Assembly (NCBI GenBank): GCA_027924585.1
Contig: BSBM01000321.1
Span: forward strand, 1,315,001-1,379,000
DNA: 64,000 nt
Reading direction: 5' to 3'
Origin: Larix kaempferi
Taxonomy: Eukaryota > Streptophyta > Pinopsida > Pinales > Pinaceae
The notes below the pieces were generated by a model. It had not been told where the DNA came from. It worked only from the letters and a program-made list of their open reading frames with translations, and did not search any database. The stretch's first letter is position 1. Each line of letters begins with the position of its first letter. A program made the translations under genes and the position numbers. This document shows, piece after piece, positions 1 through 10,899 of the stretch.

Positions 1-388
1 GTTCATCGTGGTGGTTCTCCACGTCTTCATTCCAAATTTAAAAAACAATTGTGTCCAGAGCATGTGTATTGGTAAGTTAAATGCTTTTGGAAAAAATGTC
101 AAGAATTCGTTCCAATTTTAACATTAGATTAAAGTTTAGTGGGCATATATTTTGTATTAAGAATAGATTAAATTTTCAACATAATCAAGATTGCAAAAAA
201 TATAATGTTGAACAACTAAATAAATTAGAGCACTGCTATGCTTTGAACAAACTAACAGCAATGTGATAATCGATGATCTATTATAAATTATAATACTCAA
301 TATCTAACAAAACAACTTCTAGAGCATGATCAACTGCTGTGGTATGCAGATCAATGTTTTGCTTGCACGACTTTATTAGAAAAAATAC
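1..388. other. No gene seen at left edge
   Basis: AT-rich sequence with only short chance open frames. It lies directly downstream (in the minus direction) of the last recognisable 5-phosphatase exon. The catalytic exons of that gene would have to lie here or beyond the window edge, and I see no trace of them here. Confidence 0.6.
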
Positions 389-3300
389 CTTTTTGCCAAT
401 ATAGCCAGCCCATCACACCAACACCAATAGGGCACACTTTTAAATTGTTGATATGCCTCCTGAGAGTTCGAAGAACCCAAACTGATACAAATATTCCAAC
501 CATCTGCTTACCAACTATTCGTACATAGGATTCCCTGACCCTCTTAGGTTTTGTAGGTGATATATTAGCATCTGATAATGAAAGTGTCTCCAGGCAATTC
601 CTCGGTTCTTCATTGAAATCGCTTTTCTTGAAGGAGCCAACATTGGGCAGTAAATCTTGTTTTTCCGTATCCAATGGCTGCTCTGTCCAGCTCAATCCAA
701 TTTCAGAAATTGTACACATTCTCCTTAATTTAGAACTAGGTGCTAAAGCTCGCATTTCTGAGTCCGACAAAGGCTCCAACCATTTCGCTCCAATTCTTCC
801 AGAACTATTGTAGCTCCTCTTTAAATTGACATTTGATTTCAAATCTTGTACCGTTGAATCAATTAACTCTTTTGGCCAGGTTGATCCTGCTCTTCCTGGG
901 AAGCTAGAGACTCTCCTGAAGTTATACAGATTACTAGAATCTAATCAATCTCAGATGGTATCTTGTCCACTGCTTTCGGCCAACAAGTTAACATCTTCAC
1001 TGCTAACCACATCTTTTTCAAAATATAGTATTTCATCTGCAATGGTGTCAGAAGTATTAGATGCCTTGACCCTCGATGGCGAAGAAGGAGCACTATAGCA
1101 TTTACACTTGGATTTAGTCTGGGCCGTCCTATTCAATGTTTTACGAATGAGAGCTTCCCATTTGGATACAGGGCTATTGTCCTTGGCACCAAAAATATTA
1201 CCAGCATTCAAAGGAACTACCTCTTGGAAACTGCATAGACAAAAAAGGCCATGAATGAGAACTAGCAAACCTTAGGGTGGCTATGGCAATATTACAAACA
1301 AAAGATATTTGCAACACGTATAACTATGGATCATTATAGAAAGCAGGAAGTAGAAGAGAATTCTAGTCCAACAGAATTAGATTTCATCTTTTAGCAAATT
1401 TCATAACCATACAAATTTACAACTCTACATAATTCAGTTTTCTGAGCTTCTGCGCCATGAGAAATCAAGACAAATAGCCTTCCATGAAATTGAAATGATG
1501 AATACAGAGTTACAAGGAGTAGAAAATCGAACTAGCAAAGAGGCAGATGTTTTGTCCATTTGTAATCACTCTTCTCATTCAGTATAGGCTCTTTTCTTTT
1601 CATTCACATGATAACAAACCTGAAATCAAATGGATCATAGCTACAGAATAATCATTGGCAGGATTCAAATAAGGCAAGTTCAATCAGAAAAATTACCCAA
1701 GCACATACATATCTGCTTGCTCTTGTTTACCTAGCCAGTGCTTGATATCCAAATCATTGGGCGGCACACTTCCACCAACATTCCAAGTGCCTACTAATAT
1801 TCTGCCTACGAAAACACAGTGAGTTGTGGCTCCACATCCTAAATTGATAAAGAATGGAAAAACTGAAGCAAATATGAAATTGACTAACTTGATTTCTTTG
1901 GTGTCTATGTACTGTGCTCGCATTGTCTCCGATTGGCCTCTTCTTAGTCTACGCAAAAAATGTTCCGAAGGAGTCCCTACAAATTAATGGAAACCCAGAC
2001 ATAAAAGTGTGAGAGATCTAATATTCGCTGGCATAACCATAGATGTGATCAACTCTGTTACTGGAATCGCCACACTAAAGTGGCAAAACCATTTCTGATC
2101 CACACGGGCAGCTTAGAATTGCCAAACAGCACTGGAAACCACACCAGAAACTGCCCTGTTACCCCACAAACTGCAAGCCAAAAAATAAGTAGAAATAGAC
2201 CCCACAAACTGCAAGCCTTCACAAAGTGCAGATTCAAGGATACCTTGTAAACTTCCACTATTATGTTTATCTACAGAAATATTGTAAGTAGTAGCTGTTG
2301 GCCTTTTCTTAGCCCAGAAATCTTCACTTGAGGATTTCCAAATTCACATTACAGCTGTGGATAAACTTGTTGTTTCTAATTTCACGGCAAAGAGAAGACT
2401 ATTCTGAATTGACTCAGATGATGGTAGGGCAGCAGCAATCACTACAGGGACCATTTTAGGGGCATCGCCATGTTGAACTAAGTCATGGTAGACGGACCTA
2501 TTCTTGTCCTGACAATCACATGGTTGCTCTAGATGATTTCCCATAGTTACATGATTAGCATGGCTTTCAGCCTTCTGTTCTAGTGTGATATTACATTAAC
2601 AAGGTGATATGCACTTGTAGGCCCTAAATGGTCGTGGTTAAATGTACAGTAGTAGATTTTTAGAGTACCGCACCCCCAATCCCTATTTTGGGGTTATTGC
2701 TGCAACTGCACCCATGATTCGCACACCTTGGTGATAATTAACTCTGGATGATGTATGCATACCACAAGGGTTGCAATCCCTTAATGGTCGTGGTTAAATG
2801 TACAGTAGCAGATTTTTAGAGTACCGCACCCCCAATCCCTATTTTGGGGTTGTTGCTGCAACTGCACCCATGATTCGCACACATTGTTGATAATTAACTC
2901 TGGATGATGTATGCATACCACAAGGGACTTACTGCTTCAAGCACAATGATGAAAGACAAAATCCAACTATAATATTCACGATGAATCATGAAATTTGTTT
3001 GGATATGTAATCAATATGGTATCACCCAGCAATCATTTCTAACTTATCTGCAAGAAATGAGTATACAGCAAGTCCTTACCAGTAGCTTGAAAACGCGATA
3101 CAAATTGCTGGCTGACAATGTTGCTAGCTGGGGTAACTGGGCTAGTTGGGGTAGTTGGTTCCCTTTCAACATCTTTGCATCTAAAAGCAACAAGAAGATA
3201 CAAATTGAATTAGTTTTTGTACTGTGATGATGAATCAAACCAGCAATGGCATTTCATGGGATTCAAATCTCAAAGTTGAAACATAGCTCTCTACTGCATT

Positions 3301-3501
3301 ATTCAATTCATGATTTTCTACTTAATGCAATCAAAAGGCTTACATACCTTCTTCATCAAAATCGCTTTCAGTGTCCCTTTCATCCGCGCTGAACTCATCC
3401 TCCCTGGACTTGATATTGAGCCATTTTTTCATTACAATAGCAGGCCAGAACAACTGAAGGCATGTATACCGGAGAAAATAGATTTCAAGCCAACTCTCCA
3501 T
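389..3501 (-). pseudogene. Type I inositol-polyphosphate 5-phosphatase (CVP2/IP5P-like), N-terminal half, decayed
   Basis: Plant type I 5-phosphatases remove the 5-phosphate from soluble inositol phosphates and phosphoinositides. Five minus-strand exons join in phase at GT-AG borders: 3348-3501 (KKWLNIKSREDEF motif), 3080-3172, 1889-1976 (RRGQSETMRAQYID), 1697-1801 (TWNVGG and DMYVLG) and 389-1230 (FQEVVPLNAGNIFG, then YVRIVGKQMVGIFVSVWV). These match the family's N-terminal half in order. The start at 3501-3499 is the first in-frame ATG and is uncertain. The last exon has in-frame TGA codons at 951-953 and 945-947 with homology resuming in the same frame. An apparent 4-bp GGCT duplication at 403-410 shifts the frame just before the conserved donor (AAAAAG/GTATTT). 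Catalytic exons (WLGDLNYR, PSWCDR regions) are absent, so the copy is either truncated or continues outside the window. Family assignment is firm; pseudogene status rests on the two stops and the frameshift. Confidence 0.88.
2627..2926. repeat. Direct duplication (2 x ~144 bp) in 5-phosphatase intron
   Basis: Positions 2627-2770 and 2783-2926 are nearly identical (spacing 156 bp; only a few substitutions). The pair lies in the intron between the 3080-3172 and 1889-1976 exons. No open frame or terminal repeats are seen. Confidence 0.9.
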
Positions 3502-3980
3502 CTGCATTTATCAAATTAAGGTATCCGGAAAAAGTGAAAAATGAGCTCCCAATATCACTACACAGAGAATTTAAAAGCCTCCACGTCTGAAATTAGAGAT
3601 TGCATGCAAACAAGTACCTCTCCATGCTTTCTCCTACGGCCCCTCATATTGGCAGATAAGCGTTACTCATCCGATAGGTTCACGGGGTCGCTCAATTTTG
3701 CAACTGTACAAGAGGGAGATACGATGATGTAAAACCCTTGTGGGCTAATGATCGAGGGAATAACCCGGTCCTATTGTTGCTGGGGCCGAGTGGGAGGCCT
3801 AAAGGAGACGAGGACGAGACGGGAATAACCAGAACAGGGCAAAGAAGTCTGGATGGCGCCCGTAGAAACAAGACGCGAGGAATGAAGGCCGGGCATTAAT
3901 GGCATAACCTGGCATGAAGTTAAAGCTCGACCTGGCAACCTGGCATGAAATTAAATCTTGTCCTGACAAATATTGAAGCG
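3502..3980. other. Non-coding flank, partly GC-rich
   Basis: Region upstream of the 5-phosphatase first exon. A GC-rich patch at about 3745-3890 is followed by two imperfect copies of a CCTGGCATGAA-containing phrase (about 3908-3955). No convincing TATA box or gene is seen. Confidence 0.5.
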
Positions 3981-4074
3981 ACGTGGCTGGATTCCATTCG
4001 CTACATGAGCGAGAAATCCAGTTACAGTGGGATGAAACATCTTTCGCTGTTTAAACGTCTTTGGCGTAATTATA
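3981..4074 (+). repeat. Dispersed ~93-nt stem-loop element, copy A
   Basis: Begins ACGTGG and ends GGCGTAATTATA. It aligns along its length with 35793-35884 (+) and 42450-42543 (-), while flanking DNA differs. Two hairpins can be drawn: TCGCT/AGCGA around loop ACATG, enclosed by CTGGAT/ATCCAG; and GATG/CATC around loop AAA, extended outward by ACAGTG/CGCTGT. No tRNA boxes, poly(A) or terminal inverted repeats. Function unknown. Confidence 0.7.
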
Positions 4075-5464
4075 ACACAATTTTGGGCTCCATCCCAGAC
4101 ATCTAAGAGGATCACTCTATCTGGGCTCTGAGCATGCTTGGAATTAGATACCATAACACACAAATAAAGAAACAGAGTATGCTGAATAAAAAAGAACCAG
4201 GGTCAACTTTATGAATCAAAATTGCAAACACTAAAGATGATAAGTGTGTCACAATCATTTCACCGAGGCCAAATTATGATGGAAGAGAAAATTTTCCCTT
4301 TCTTAGGCATAGAGGCTAACCATTATCTCCTTCTATTGACAATGGAGATTACAGAGCCACAACTGATCCTGGAGGACGACCTAACTAGTGACCACATAGA
4401 GAAGAGTTGTGATGCAGCAAACAGCTATGAAATCCAACAGGTTTAAAACCTACGAGTACCTAATCACTACCATCCAGAAGAACCAAAAAGCATGTAAGGA
4501 AAGCGTAATAAAGACAACTTCAAAACCAGTGCCCCTATAAATTCCCAGTATGAAAAAAAATAAAAAAAATAACAGGCAATCTTACATTGTAGCTTCTTGC
4601 ACCAGATCCAACTACAAAATGCATTGATGTGCCATGACTTTTGCCAGGTGAACTACCATTCCAAAACACAGAGTTACCCCATTTGGAACAAAGAGGAGCA
4701 GTTTCACCTGAATATCCCAAGTTATGAGGCTGAGGCTGGGTCAATTCCAATTCCAGCACCTATTCTCAATCTCAAATTTTCCAGTATTTCAATCCCCATC
4801 TGACATATATAAACGTTTGCTCGTTTTTTATCTTTTAATAGCATTCTCATGTTTATATGGATGATACATTTCCATTAATCTAACAAATTTAGAGATCAAC
4901 CTTCACTTCCCAAATTTAAGAGATATTTATATTTATGAACATAATTTAATTGAAAATTTTGAAATATTTTATATATTTCAAATTTATGTGCAATACACTA
5001 AATTTTTTTTTTTACTAAGGTAAACTCACACAGTGTAATAAAATCAATTCAATTTTTGTTGTCTTATTCCACTGACTTCAGAGACTCCTGAGTGTAATAC
5101 AACCAAACCATGATTATAAAAATCAATCATACAACAAATAATATAAATCCTATGGATGGCTGCCTCTGGTTATGTGCTTACCCAATCATAGATACAAAAT
5201 AGAATTGAAATACAAATGCATTATAACTTAAACGAGGGTTCATTATTGCTAATTATAACGGAAGAGTTCATCATGCTTCAAACTTTATGCGCTGGGTCGT
5301 TGTCTTCATCCATCTCTACACCAATCTGCAGAATGAATAGAATCAAACAAACGGTTATATAAATATAAACACCTACATTCCATTCAATTCTATACAATCA
5401 TTAATATTTTGTAGTTAATGTTGAGACTCACATTGTTTTGTTTTTTAATTAGCATTAATTTATT
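4075..5464. other. Non-coding, increasingly AT-rich
   Basis: Only short overlapping open frames on both strands without recognisable motifs (for example around 4222-4446 and 4535-4803). I see no gene or clear repeat boundary. Confidence 0.5.
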
Positions 5465-5475
5465 TTAAGCTCTTT

Positions 5476-5594
5476 TTTTTCACAAACATGGATGGATAGT
5501 AAGGGTGGTAAATTATCGACCTGACCTCGAAGGACTCAAGCTCCAAGTAGTTGGAAAACTGTGTACTTCTTATCAAGTGAACTATCCCTTAAAG
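5476..5594 (-). mobile_element. SINE-like retroposon with 11-bp target duplications
   Basis: A ~119-bp insert flanked by the direct repeat TTAAGCTCTTT at 5465-5475 and 5595-5605. Read on the minus strand it ends in an A-rich tail (the T run at 5473-5480) and has a box-A-like TAGTTCACTTGA near its 5' end. A box B is only weakly recognisable. Tail plus target duplications support L1-mediated retroposition; the tRNA ancestor is not identifiable. Confidence 0.7.
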
Positions 5595-5727
5595 TTAAGC
5601 TCTTTATATTAGTATATAAAATTTAATATATATTCTAATTTTTTTAAATATGTAGTAAATTCAAGTTTAATATAACTGAATATTTCTAAATATTTTATAA
5701 AAGTTTAAATTCAAGTTTGACATAATT

Positions 5728-7354
5728 TGTCACGTCCTCTCCCATCATACCAGTGTGATGGAGAGGATCCTGATGCTAAAACTGGGCATCTAGTCCCATG
5801 AGTTTTTAAGTAAGCATTCACATAATATAAAAGAACATATGAAATGTATAATTAAAGAAAAACACAGCGGAAAATAATTTTGGTAACACATCCATCATAC
5901 ATTCAAGATATTCATCAAATTAATAAATGCAAAGTTAACACAATAGAGTACTTATCTTATAACAAGGTAGTCCCAAGCAACTGGTTATGCAACTGCAACG
6001 TTCCACCCAACCATAGGCCAGTTGTGATTATCAATATCTCAACACATGGCCACCCCCGAGCTGGGCATGATCTCTACAAGGAATCAGGGAACAACAGACT
6101 CACACATAGCCAAGCATACACCAAGATGAGCCAAGCCAATCTACAATTGGGTTTATTAGGCTGCTGGGAAATGGAAAGGAAGAGTGGCTAAGCTAGTGAG
6201 CTCAAGCACAGAGCCAGGGGTAATCTTACAAGATCTATCTAGCTTGGCACCCACAATACCTACACACCCAGCACAAGGAAGTATTCTTTTCACTGCTGTA
6301 CAGTCCCTCAAGCCATACCTTCCCCATCTAGTGCTCTTAGGGTGTGCATAGAAGAGTAGCCAAAGCCCTCTTGATCTTCTTGAGAGGTTGTCTCCCCCAC
6401 TAGGTTTATCAAGCCAATTCTGTCCACTACCACTCCAAATCTCTTGCTCACAGATTCAAACCAAAACAAGGATGCACATAACAGCAGAACCACAAATATT
6501 GGGCATGATAAAAACGTTTTTACAGTGAGCTTCCCAAAGATGGGGATTCTACCAGCCTAGAAAAAAACGTGGGAAAACCCAAAAACGAAATGGCAATTGG
6601 GGATTCAACCCTGGAGAGCAAAAACCGTTTTCAGAAAAACGCCCATGGGTATTTTGGGGCAAAAACAACCTCCATCAAAATCCCAAATCGTGGGACTTCT
6701 TTCCCAGCTGCTGCATAATGCAAAAACGACTCCCAGGCATGGAAAATGCAGGAAAAATGGTGAAAAACGTGATGGGGAAAACACCCAGTGGTTCAGACTG
6801 CATAAGAGAGGAAAGACTGTGGGTTCAGAATGGCTTTGGGCACCATTTCGTGGGTGTTTTCTTGCCCAATGAGACAAAATACGATTTCCCAGGTTGATGG
6901 CTTGCCCATTCACGAAATTGGCTGCCATACCTCTTCATTCCCAAGGCATTAACTGCCTCAACCAATTTCTGGAAGAATTAAATGATTGGGTCCATAACCC
7001 AAAATGGGTAGTTGAGGGTTTATGGGTTTTCTCATTGACACATGGATTAACACCATTGGCTCAAGGGTTTGAATAATTTCCCTCCCTATTCCTTGTAGAA
7101 TCATGCCCCCATCTTTTTGTTGCATTGCATAGCTAGTTGTGGGTTTTTTCATTAAAAATTCATAATTACATGATGTCTTATTTACATTGTGCCTATCTAG
7201 CACAAGAACCATAGGCATCTATTTTTAATTGCCGATACATAAAATGCTAAATCAATGGTGGGGCCTTGGCCTTGAGCTCCTCACCATGATTAAGTAACAA
7301 TATTTACATCATTTACGATTTAAATGCGAAGGAGGTCAAAATGGAGACGTGACA
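5728..7354. mobile_element. Solo LTR, 1627 bp, with TAATT target duplications
   Basis: Starts TGTCACGTCC and ends GACGTGACA, so the termini are inverted TG...CA repeats of nine bases. TAATT flanks both sides (5723-5727 and 7355-7359). No polyprotein, primer site or second LTR lies alongside, so this is a solo LTR left by recombination of a full element. Size suggests a Ty3/gypsy-class element, but family cannot be proved without internal sequence. Open frames inside (for example 6597-6928 on both strands) show no protein motif. Confidence 0.85.
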
Positions 7355-7359
7355 TAATT

Positions 7360-7710
7360 GAGTCAATTTTTTTTACTAAAATAAGATTTAAATAAATAAA
7401 TTCTATAATTCTCGATTGCTAATTTCCTCTATCCAACTGAAAAGGAGGAAAATCAATCTTTGACCAGAAATCAACAATCAAAGATAAGCTCAAAGAATAA
7501 ATCATATAATTCAAATTTTAAAAAAAAAATTACACAATAAAAATCTACAATTCCAATAGATTTTATGTTCAATTCCAACAAAGATTAATAAACAAATGCT
7601 CAATTTCTACAAAGATTAATAAACAAACGGAAAAAAAAAGCCAAGCATAACTTGAGTCTATTCAAATAGGAGTTTTATCCTCTGAACTAATAGGTTAAAG
7701 AGAGACGATA
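7360..7710. other. AT-rich 3' flank of the membrane-protein gene
   Basis: Low-complexity A/T-rich sequence downstream (minus direction) of the TAA at 7711-7713. It would hold the 3' UTR. No decisive polyadenylation signal can be picked from the many A/T-rich candidates. Confidence 0.5.
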
Positions 7711-9165
7711 TTATTTAAGTTTTACCTCATGCAACACTCCCTTGGCTTTCCCTACTATAAAAGCTGCACTGAATATTTTTTCATCGTGACCGCCCTTTGC
7801 CCATTCGGTACAATTTTCTATCAGTGTTTTTCCTAACTCGTCTTTCATGCAACTAAAAATTATGTTTGCCAATAAGCTTTGTAATGTCTCAATTGTAGCG
7901 GATCCTTGATCGATATCTTTCCAAGTTTTGTACTTGGAAATTCTTGCAACTGTTTTTGTCCAGTCCAAATTCAGGTCCACAGTCGACGGATTTTTGTGGC
8001 TTCTCCGTTTCTTCTCTTCTCCCATCTCCGTTTCTTCTCTTCTTCTCTTATCTTCATGTGAAAGCTTGTCCATGTCTGCTTTCAGTGGCGTCTTGATCTT
8101 ATTTTCAAGTAGTTTGACTGACTCTTCTTTACACCTCATCTTTATCTTAAGATGCCTGTTCCAAATGTTTTCAACGGTGTCAAATTCACTGTCTGCTACC
8201 CATCTTAATAAATCACTGCCTTTAGAATCTGAGCTGTCAACCATGTCCATGTATTCCCATGCTTGAGTGTAAGCCTCTATGGAATTATTGACCGCCTCTA
8301 TATCTTTCGGATAACATTTAGTGGCATCATAAAAGTGAATCAATGCCACTGCTCTCATCTTCCATGATGTTTTCCCAACAATCTGCAAATATATTTCTTC
8401 TTCCAGAGATGTCGGAGCTTCACCTTTGGGCGCCCCTGTTTTTAGTTTCAATAGATTGATCAATTTTTCATATTTGCACTTACCGTATTCTAAACCGTTT
8501 TTCATATGATTCTGTACTTGCTTAAAGGCGGATTCATTTGTAATCCACAAACTGTATGCCATTTCTCCTGGTAATCGTATGATCTCCAAAACTTCTTTGT
8601 ACTTGGGAAATTTATCACCCTCCAGTAAATTTCCCTCCAATGCTGGCATGTTCAAGCCAGACAACAACATATTGTTTTCACGGCTCAATACTAAACGCCT
8701 GAACACTCCGGCAGCAATCTGAGAGAGAAACCAACAAGCTTTGGCGAGTGAGACAATGAATGTCTGCATATAAAGACCAGCGGTCGCAAAGAGTTCTAGC
8801 TGAAATGGTCTCATTAAATTCTTGAAAACATCTTTTCCTCTCCTTCTTTCACGGATTCTTTTCTCCGTAAACAATCGGCCTTTGATAGCTGAATAGATAT
8901 CGTCTTTCATCTGAACAAGACTTTTAATCAATAAATCCTCGAAATAAGTTAACGATGATTCGTCGGCTGTGAACCATCTGGCTAAGATGACGATCCATCC
9001 TACTAGGACGAACCCAAAGAGACTGACAAGCGTTGCTTTGCGGACATAATTGCTTAGTTTCCCATAATTATTCAGACTGTGAACATAAATAAATTTAACG
9101 CCAAAGATCACAACGCAAGCTGTGACGATGAAGCCCACGAATGCACTGAAAATGGACTTGGCCAT
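7711..9165 (-). CDS. Second reading frame of multi-pass membrane protein gene: two TM segments plus large cytosolic domain
   Basis: From ATG 9163-9165 this frame encodes about 484 residues; the frame is open 33 more codons upstream to 9264, overlapping the preceding frame. N-terminal residues (MAKSIFSAF...) form two hydrophobic segments (about 10-32 and 45-66), then a long hydrophilic domain with a charged Lys/Glu/Arg stretch around residues 375-400, ending KGVLHEVKLK and TAA. No catalytic motif is recognised. In the open stretch before the ATG the frame reads CWIVSRCCHPDFI, which in my recollection resembles a conserved segment of uncharacterised membrane proteins common in gymnosperms and mosses. 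If so, this ORF is the C-terminal part of one long protein rather than a separate gene. It starts 7 nt after the upstream frame's TGA. Function unknown. Confidence 0.75.
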   Translation of the reverse strand: MAKSIFSAFVGFIVTACVVIFGVKFIYVHSLNNYGKLSNYVRKATLVSLFGFVLVGWIVILARWFTADESSLTYFEDLLIKSLVQMKDDIYSAIKGRLFTEKRIRERRRGKDVFKNLMRPFQLELFATAGLYMQTFIVSLAKACWFLSQIAAGVFRRLVLSRENNMLLSGLNMPALEGNLLEGDKFPKYKEVLEIIRLPGEMAYSLWITNESAFKQVQNHMKNGLEYGKCKYEKLINLLKLKTGAPKGEAPTSLEEEIYLQIVGKTSWKMRAVALIHFYDATKCYPKDIEAVNNSIEAYTQAWEYMDMVDSSDSKGSDLLRWVADSEFDTVENIWNRHLKIKMRCKEESVKLLENKIKTPLKADMDKLSHEDKRRREETEMGEEKKRRSHKNPSTVDLNLDWTKTVARISKYKTWKDIDQGSATIETLQSLLANIIFSCMKDELGKTLIENCTEWAKGGHDEKIFSAAFIVGKAKGVLHEVKLK

Positions 9166-9172
9166 GATAAAG

Positions 9173-9859
9173 TCAGGATGGCAGCAACGAGACACGATCC
9201 AACATCTGATTGTTCTTACACTCCCGCTTTTCAGGGGAATTGGAACAACACAACAGGGCTGCATTCATCCTGGGAAACAGTATACTAGATAGGCCTATTC
9301 TGGATAACCCCGAGCAGAAGAAGAGCGCAACCAATAATGCAATGGCTAGGAATAGAGTAGTGCAGTACACTGTGAACCATAAGACGGAATAATCCAACTG
9401 ATCAATATATTTCCAAACAAAGTAAAGCTCAGACGCCATATGGAGTGTTACACTTAAGGCCAATGCTCCAATATCGCTCCACTTATTTTCAATACATAGC
9501 AATAGCATTGATGGAAATAAATAACCAATGAATACACACATCATTAGTCTCTTGCTATCAATAAAGAGCTGATCTGTTTCCAGCAAAACGCTCACTTGTT
9601 CCTGTATTTGGTGGCTGTTACCATAGGTGACACTAGAATAGTCAATCACACTGAGCAACTGGATAGTCAGAGCGCTGATAACTAGAGCATCTCCACGAAC
9701 CCACGGCATCCTCGTTTTCCACGCCTTCCACGCATCAAAAGATAGCATGAAGATAAATGCAATTGCGCAAATGCAGGCTGGCAGCAATGCCAGAAGTTGA
9801 TTATAATCGTTAACCTGCGACTGTGATTCGTCTACCATGTTCGAATAGCCAACGCTCAA
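9173..9859 (-). CDS. First reading frame of multi-pass membrane protein gene: ~6-7 TM N-terminal part
   Basis: A 228-residue frame from ATG at 9859 (an alternative ATG lies seven codons later, MVDES). It contains about six strongly hydrophobic segments (near residues 23-42, 55-75, 105-122, 130-150, 160-180, 185-197) and the phrase PWVRGDALVISALTIQLL. It ends at TGA 9173-9175 in the context TCC-TGA-C, and reading one base further along (+1) continues in the open frame of the downstream coding region. Either an indel split one gene, or the two parts are joined by +1 frameshifting, or they are separate polypeptides. A spliced join using GTAAGA near 9212 and the CATTTTCAG near 9140 is out of phase. 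Both parts are otherwise long and open, unlike the pseudogenes nearby. No function is assigned. Confidence 0.75.
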   Translation of the reverse strand: MSVGYSNMVDESQSQVNDYNQLLALLPACICAIAFIFMLSFDAWKAWKTRMPWVRGDALVISALTIQLLSVIDYSSVTYGNSHQIQEQVSVLLETDQLFIDSKRLMMCVFIGYLFPSMLLLCIENKWSDIGALALSVTLHMASELYFVWKYIDQLDYSVLWFTVYCTTLFLAIALLVALFFCSGLSRIGLSSILFPRMNAALLCCSNSPEKRECKNNQMLDRVSLLPS

Positions 9860-10417
9860 GGAGGCTTTCGTTGCTATGGGTTGCCTGCCTGCTCAAGCTC
9901 AGAGTGCACAACGCTAATGTGGAAGTCTACACACCAAAACGGAAACACCAAAATAAAGAGAGATTCTTTTTGCTTACCAGCAGTTCGTCCCTTTCTCCAG
10001 CGAATTTGCTCCTCTTGGATTCACCACTCTTGTTGCAGGCTTTGCCTTTGGGTTTCCTTCACTTTTACTAATTAGATTTCTTCGTTTTTAATTGTTCTTC
10101 CGACACTTCATCCGTTTTGCTAAGCACTCCACCTCTCTTCCACGATCGAATCTAAGGCTGAGAAATTCGATTGCACTGCTGCAATTCTGCTCACTTATCT
10201 CTACTTCTCTGCATATGGAGCTAGCTCCTCCCCTTCCAACTATCTTTGCTGGAACAGCAGCAGGCTGTTCTACCCAGCATTTCACTTCATACTGGAGCAG
10301 ATAGCAATTTATTATAGATTTCCTTTGACTGTTTGGACCCAGTACAGTTCCTACTGCCTTGAAATCGATCTTCCTTCTGTTTGGGATCTCTCTCTTGCCC
10401 AAGACAGAGACGACTGC
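9860..10417 (-). other. Putative 5' UTR/leader of membrane-protein gene
   Basis: About 530 bp between the TATA-like site and the first ATG on the minus strand. Open frames here on both strands are short and without motifs. A leader intron is possible, but I could not choose its borders. Confidence 0.4.
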
Positions 10418-10419
10418 AT

Positions 10420-10430
10420 CTATATATTTG
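10420..10430 (-). promoter_or_regulatory. TATA-box candidate for membrane-protein gene
   Basis: On the minus strand the sequence reads CAAATATATAGATGC, a good plant TATA context, in otherwise mixed-composition DNA. Transcription would begin near 10390 and give a leader of about 530 nt. Position-based inference only. Confidence 0.4.
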
Positions 10431-10494
10431 AAAATCTCTCAAGAATAACAATAGCTTTTCCCCTCACTTCACTTAACTCTTCAGGCAATAATAA

Positions 10495-10832
10495 CAGTAC
10501 GAAAGCCTTAGGCCTGTGTGTAAGTAACCAGAAATTCGAACACTAATGCGGAAGCAATATTCCTAGCAGTTATCTCAAGCGCACAATTGCAGCTACTACT
10601 TATAGTGGTGCTGTTGCTAATTCAATTGAGATGCTTAGATTGCATTGCAGCTTCATTGCCAATTTTCATGGCATTTTCTAACCTCGCTTATCAAGTTTGG
10701 AATAAATATCACGATTGGAATAAATATGAAAGATCGAAGAATACTCTTTTCCTAAAAGTACAGTACGAAATCCTTAAGCCTGTGAGTAGTAACCAGAAAT
10801 CGGATCTCTAATGCGGAAGCATTCCTAGGCTC
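10495..10832. repeat. Diverged direct duplication upstream of membrane gene
   Basis: A phrase beginning ACAGTACGAAA and running through AACCAGAAAT ... CTAATGCGGAAGCA occurs at about 10495-10570 and again at about 10756-10832, spacing about 260 bp, with substitutions and small indels. Confidence 0.65.
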
Positions 10833-10899
10833 CTAGCTGCTATCTTTTGCTTTCTAGAGACGGCTAGAATGTTGGAATGAATAATTTTTTTAAAATGTA

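Noticed and set aside
6597-6928. Open frames on both strands within the solo LTR
   Set aside because: Both strands are open because of G/A-rich reiterations (GGGAAAAC-like); no protein motif, and LTRs rarely code.
7928-8266. 112-codon plus-strand frame opposite the membrane-protein gene
   Set aside because: Hydrophobic Ser/Leu/Phe composition mirrors the charged stretch on the minus strand; no start context or motif.
9140-9212. Short intron joining the two membrane-protein frames (GTAAGA to TTTCAG)
   Set aside because: Donor and acceptor look good, but the exon phases do not match, so the join leads to a stop.
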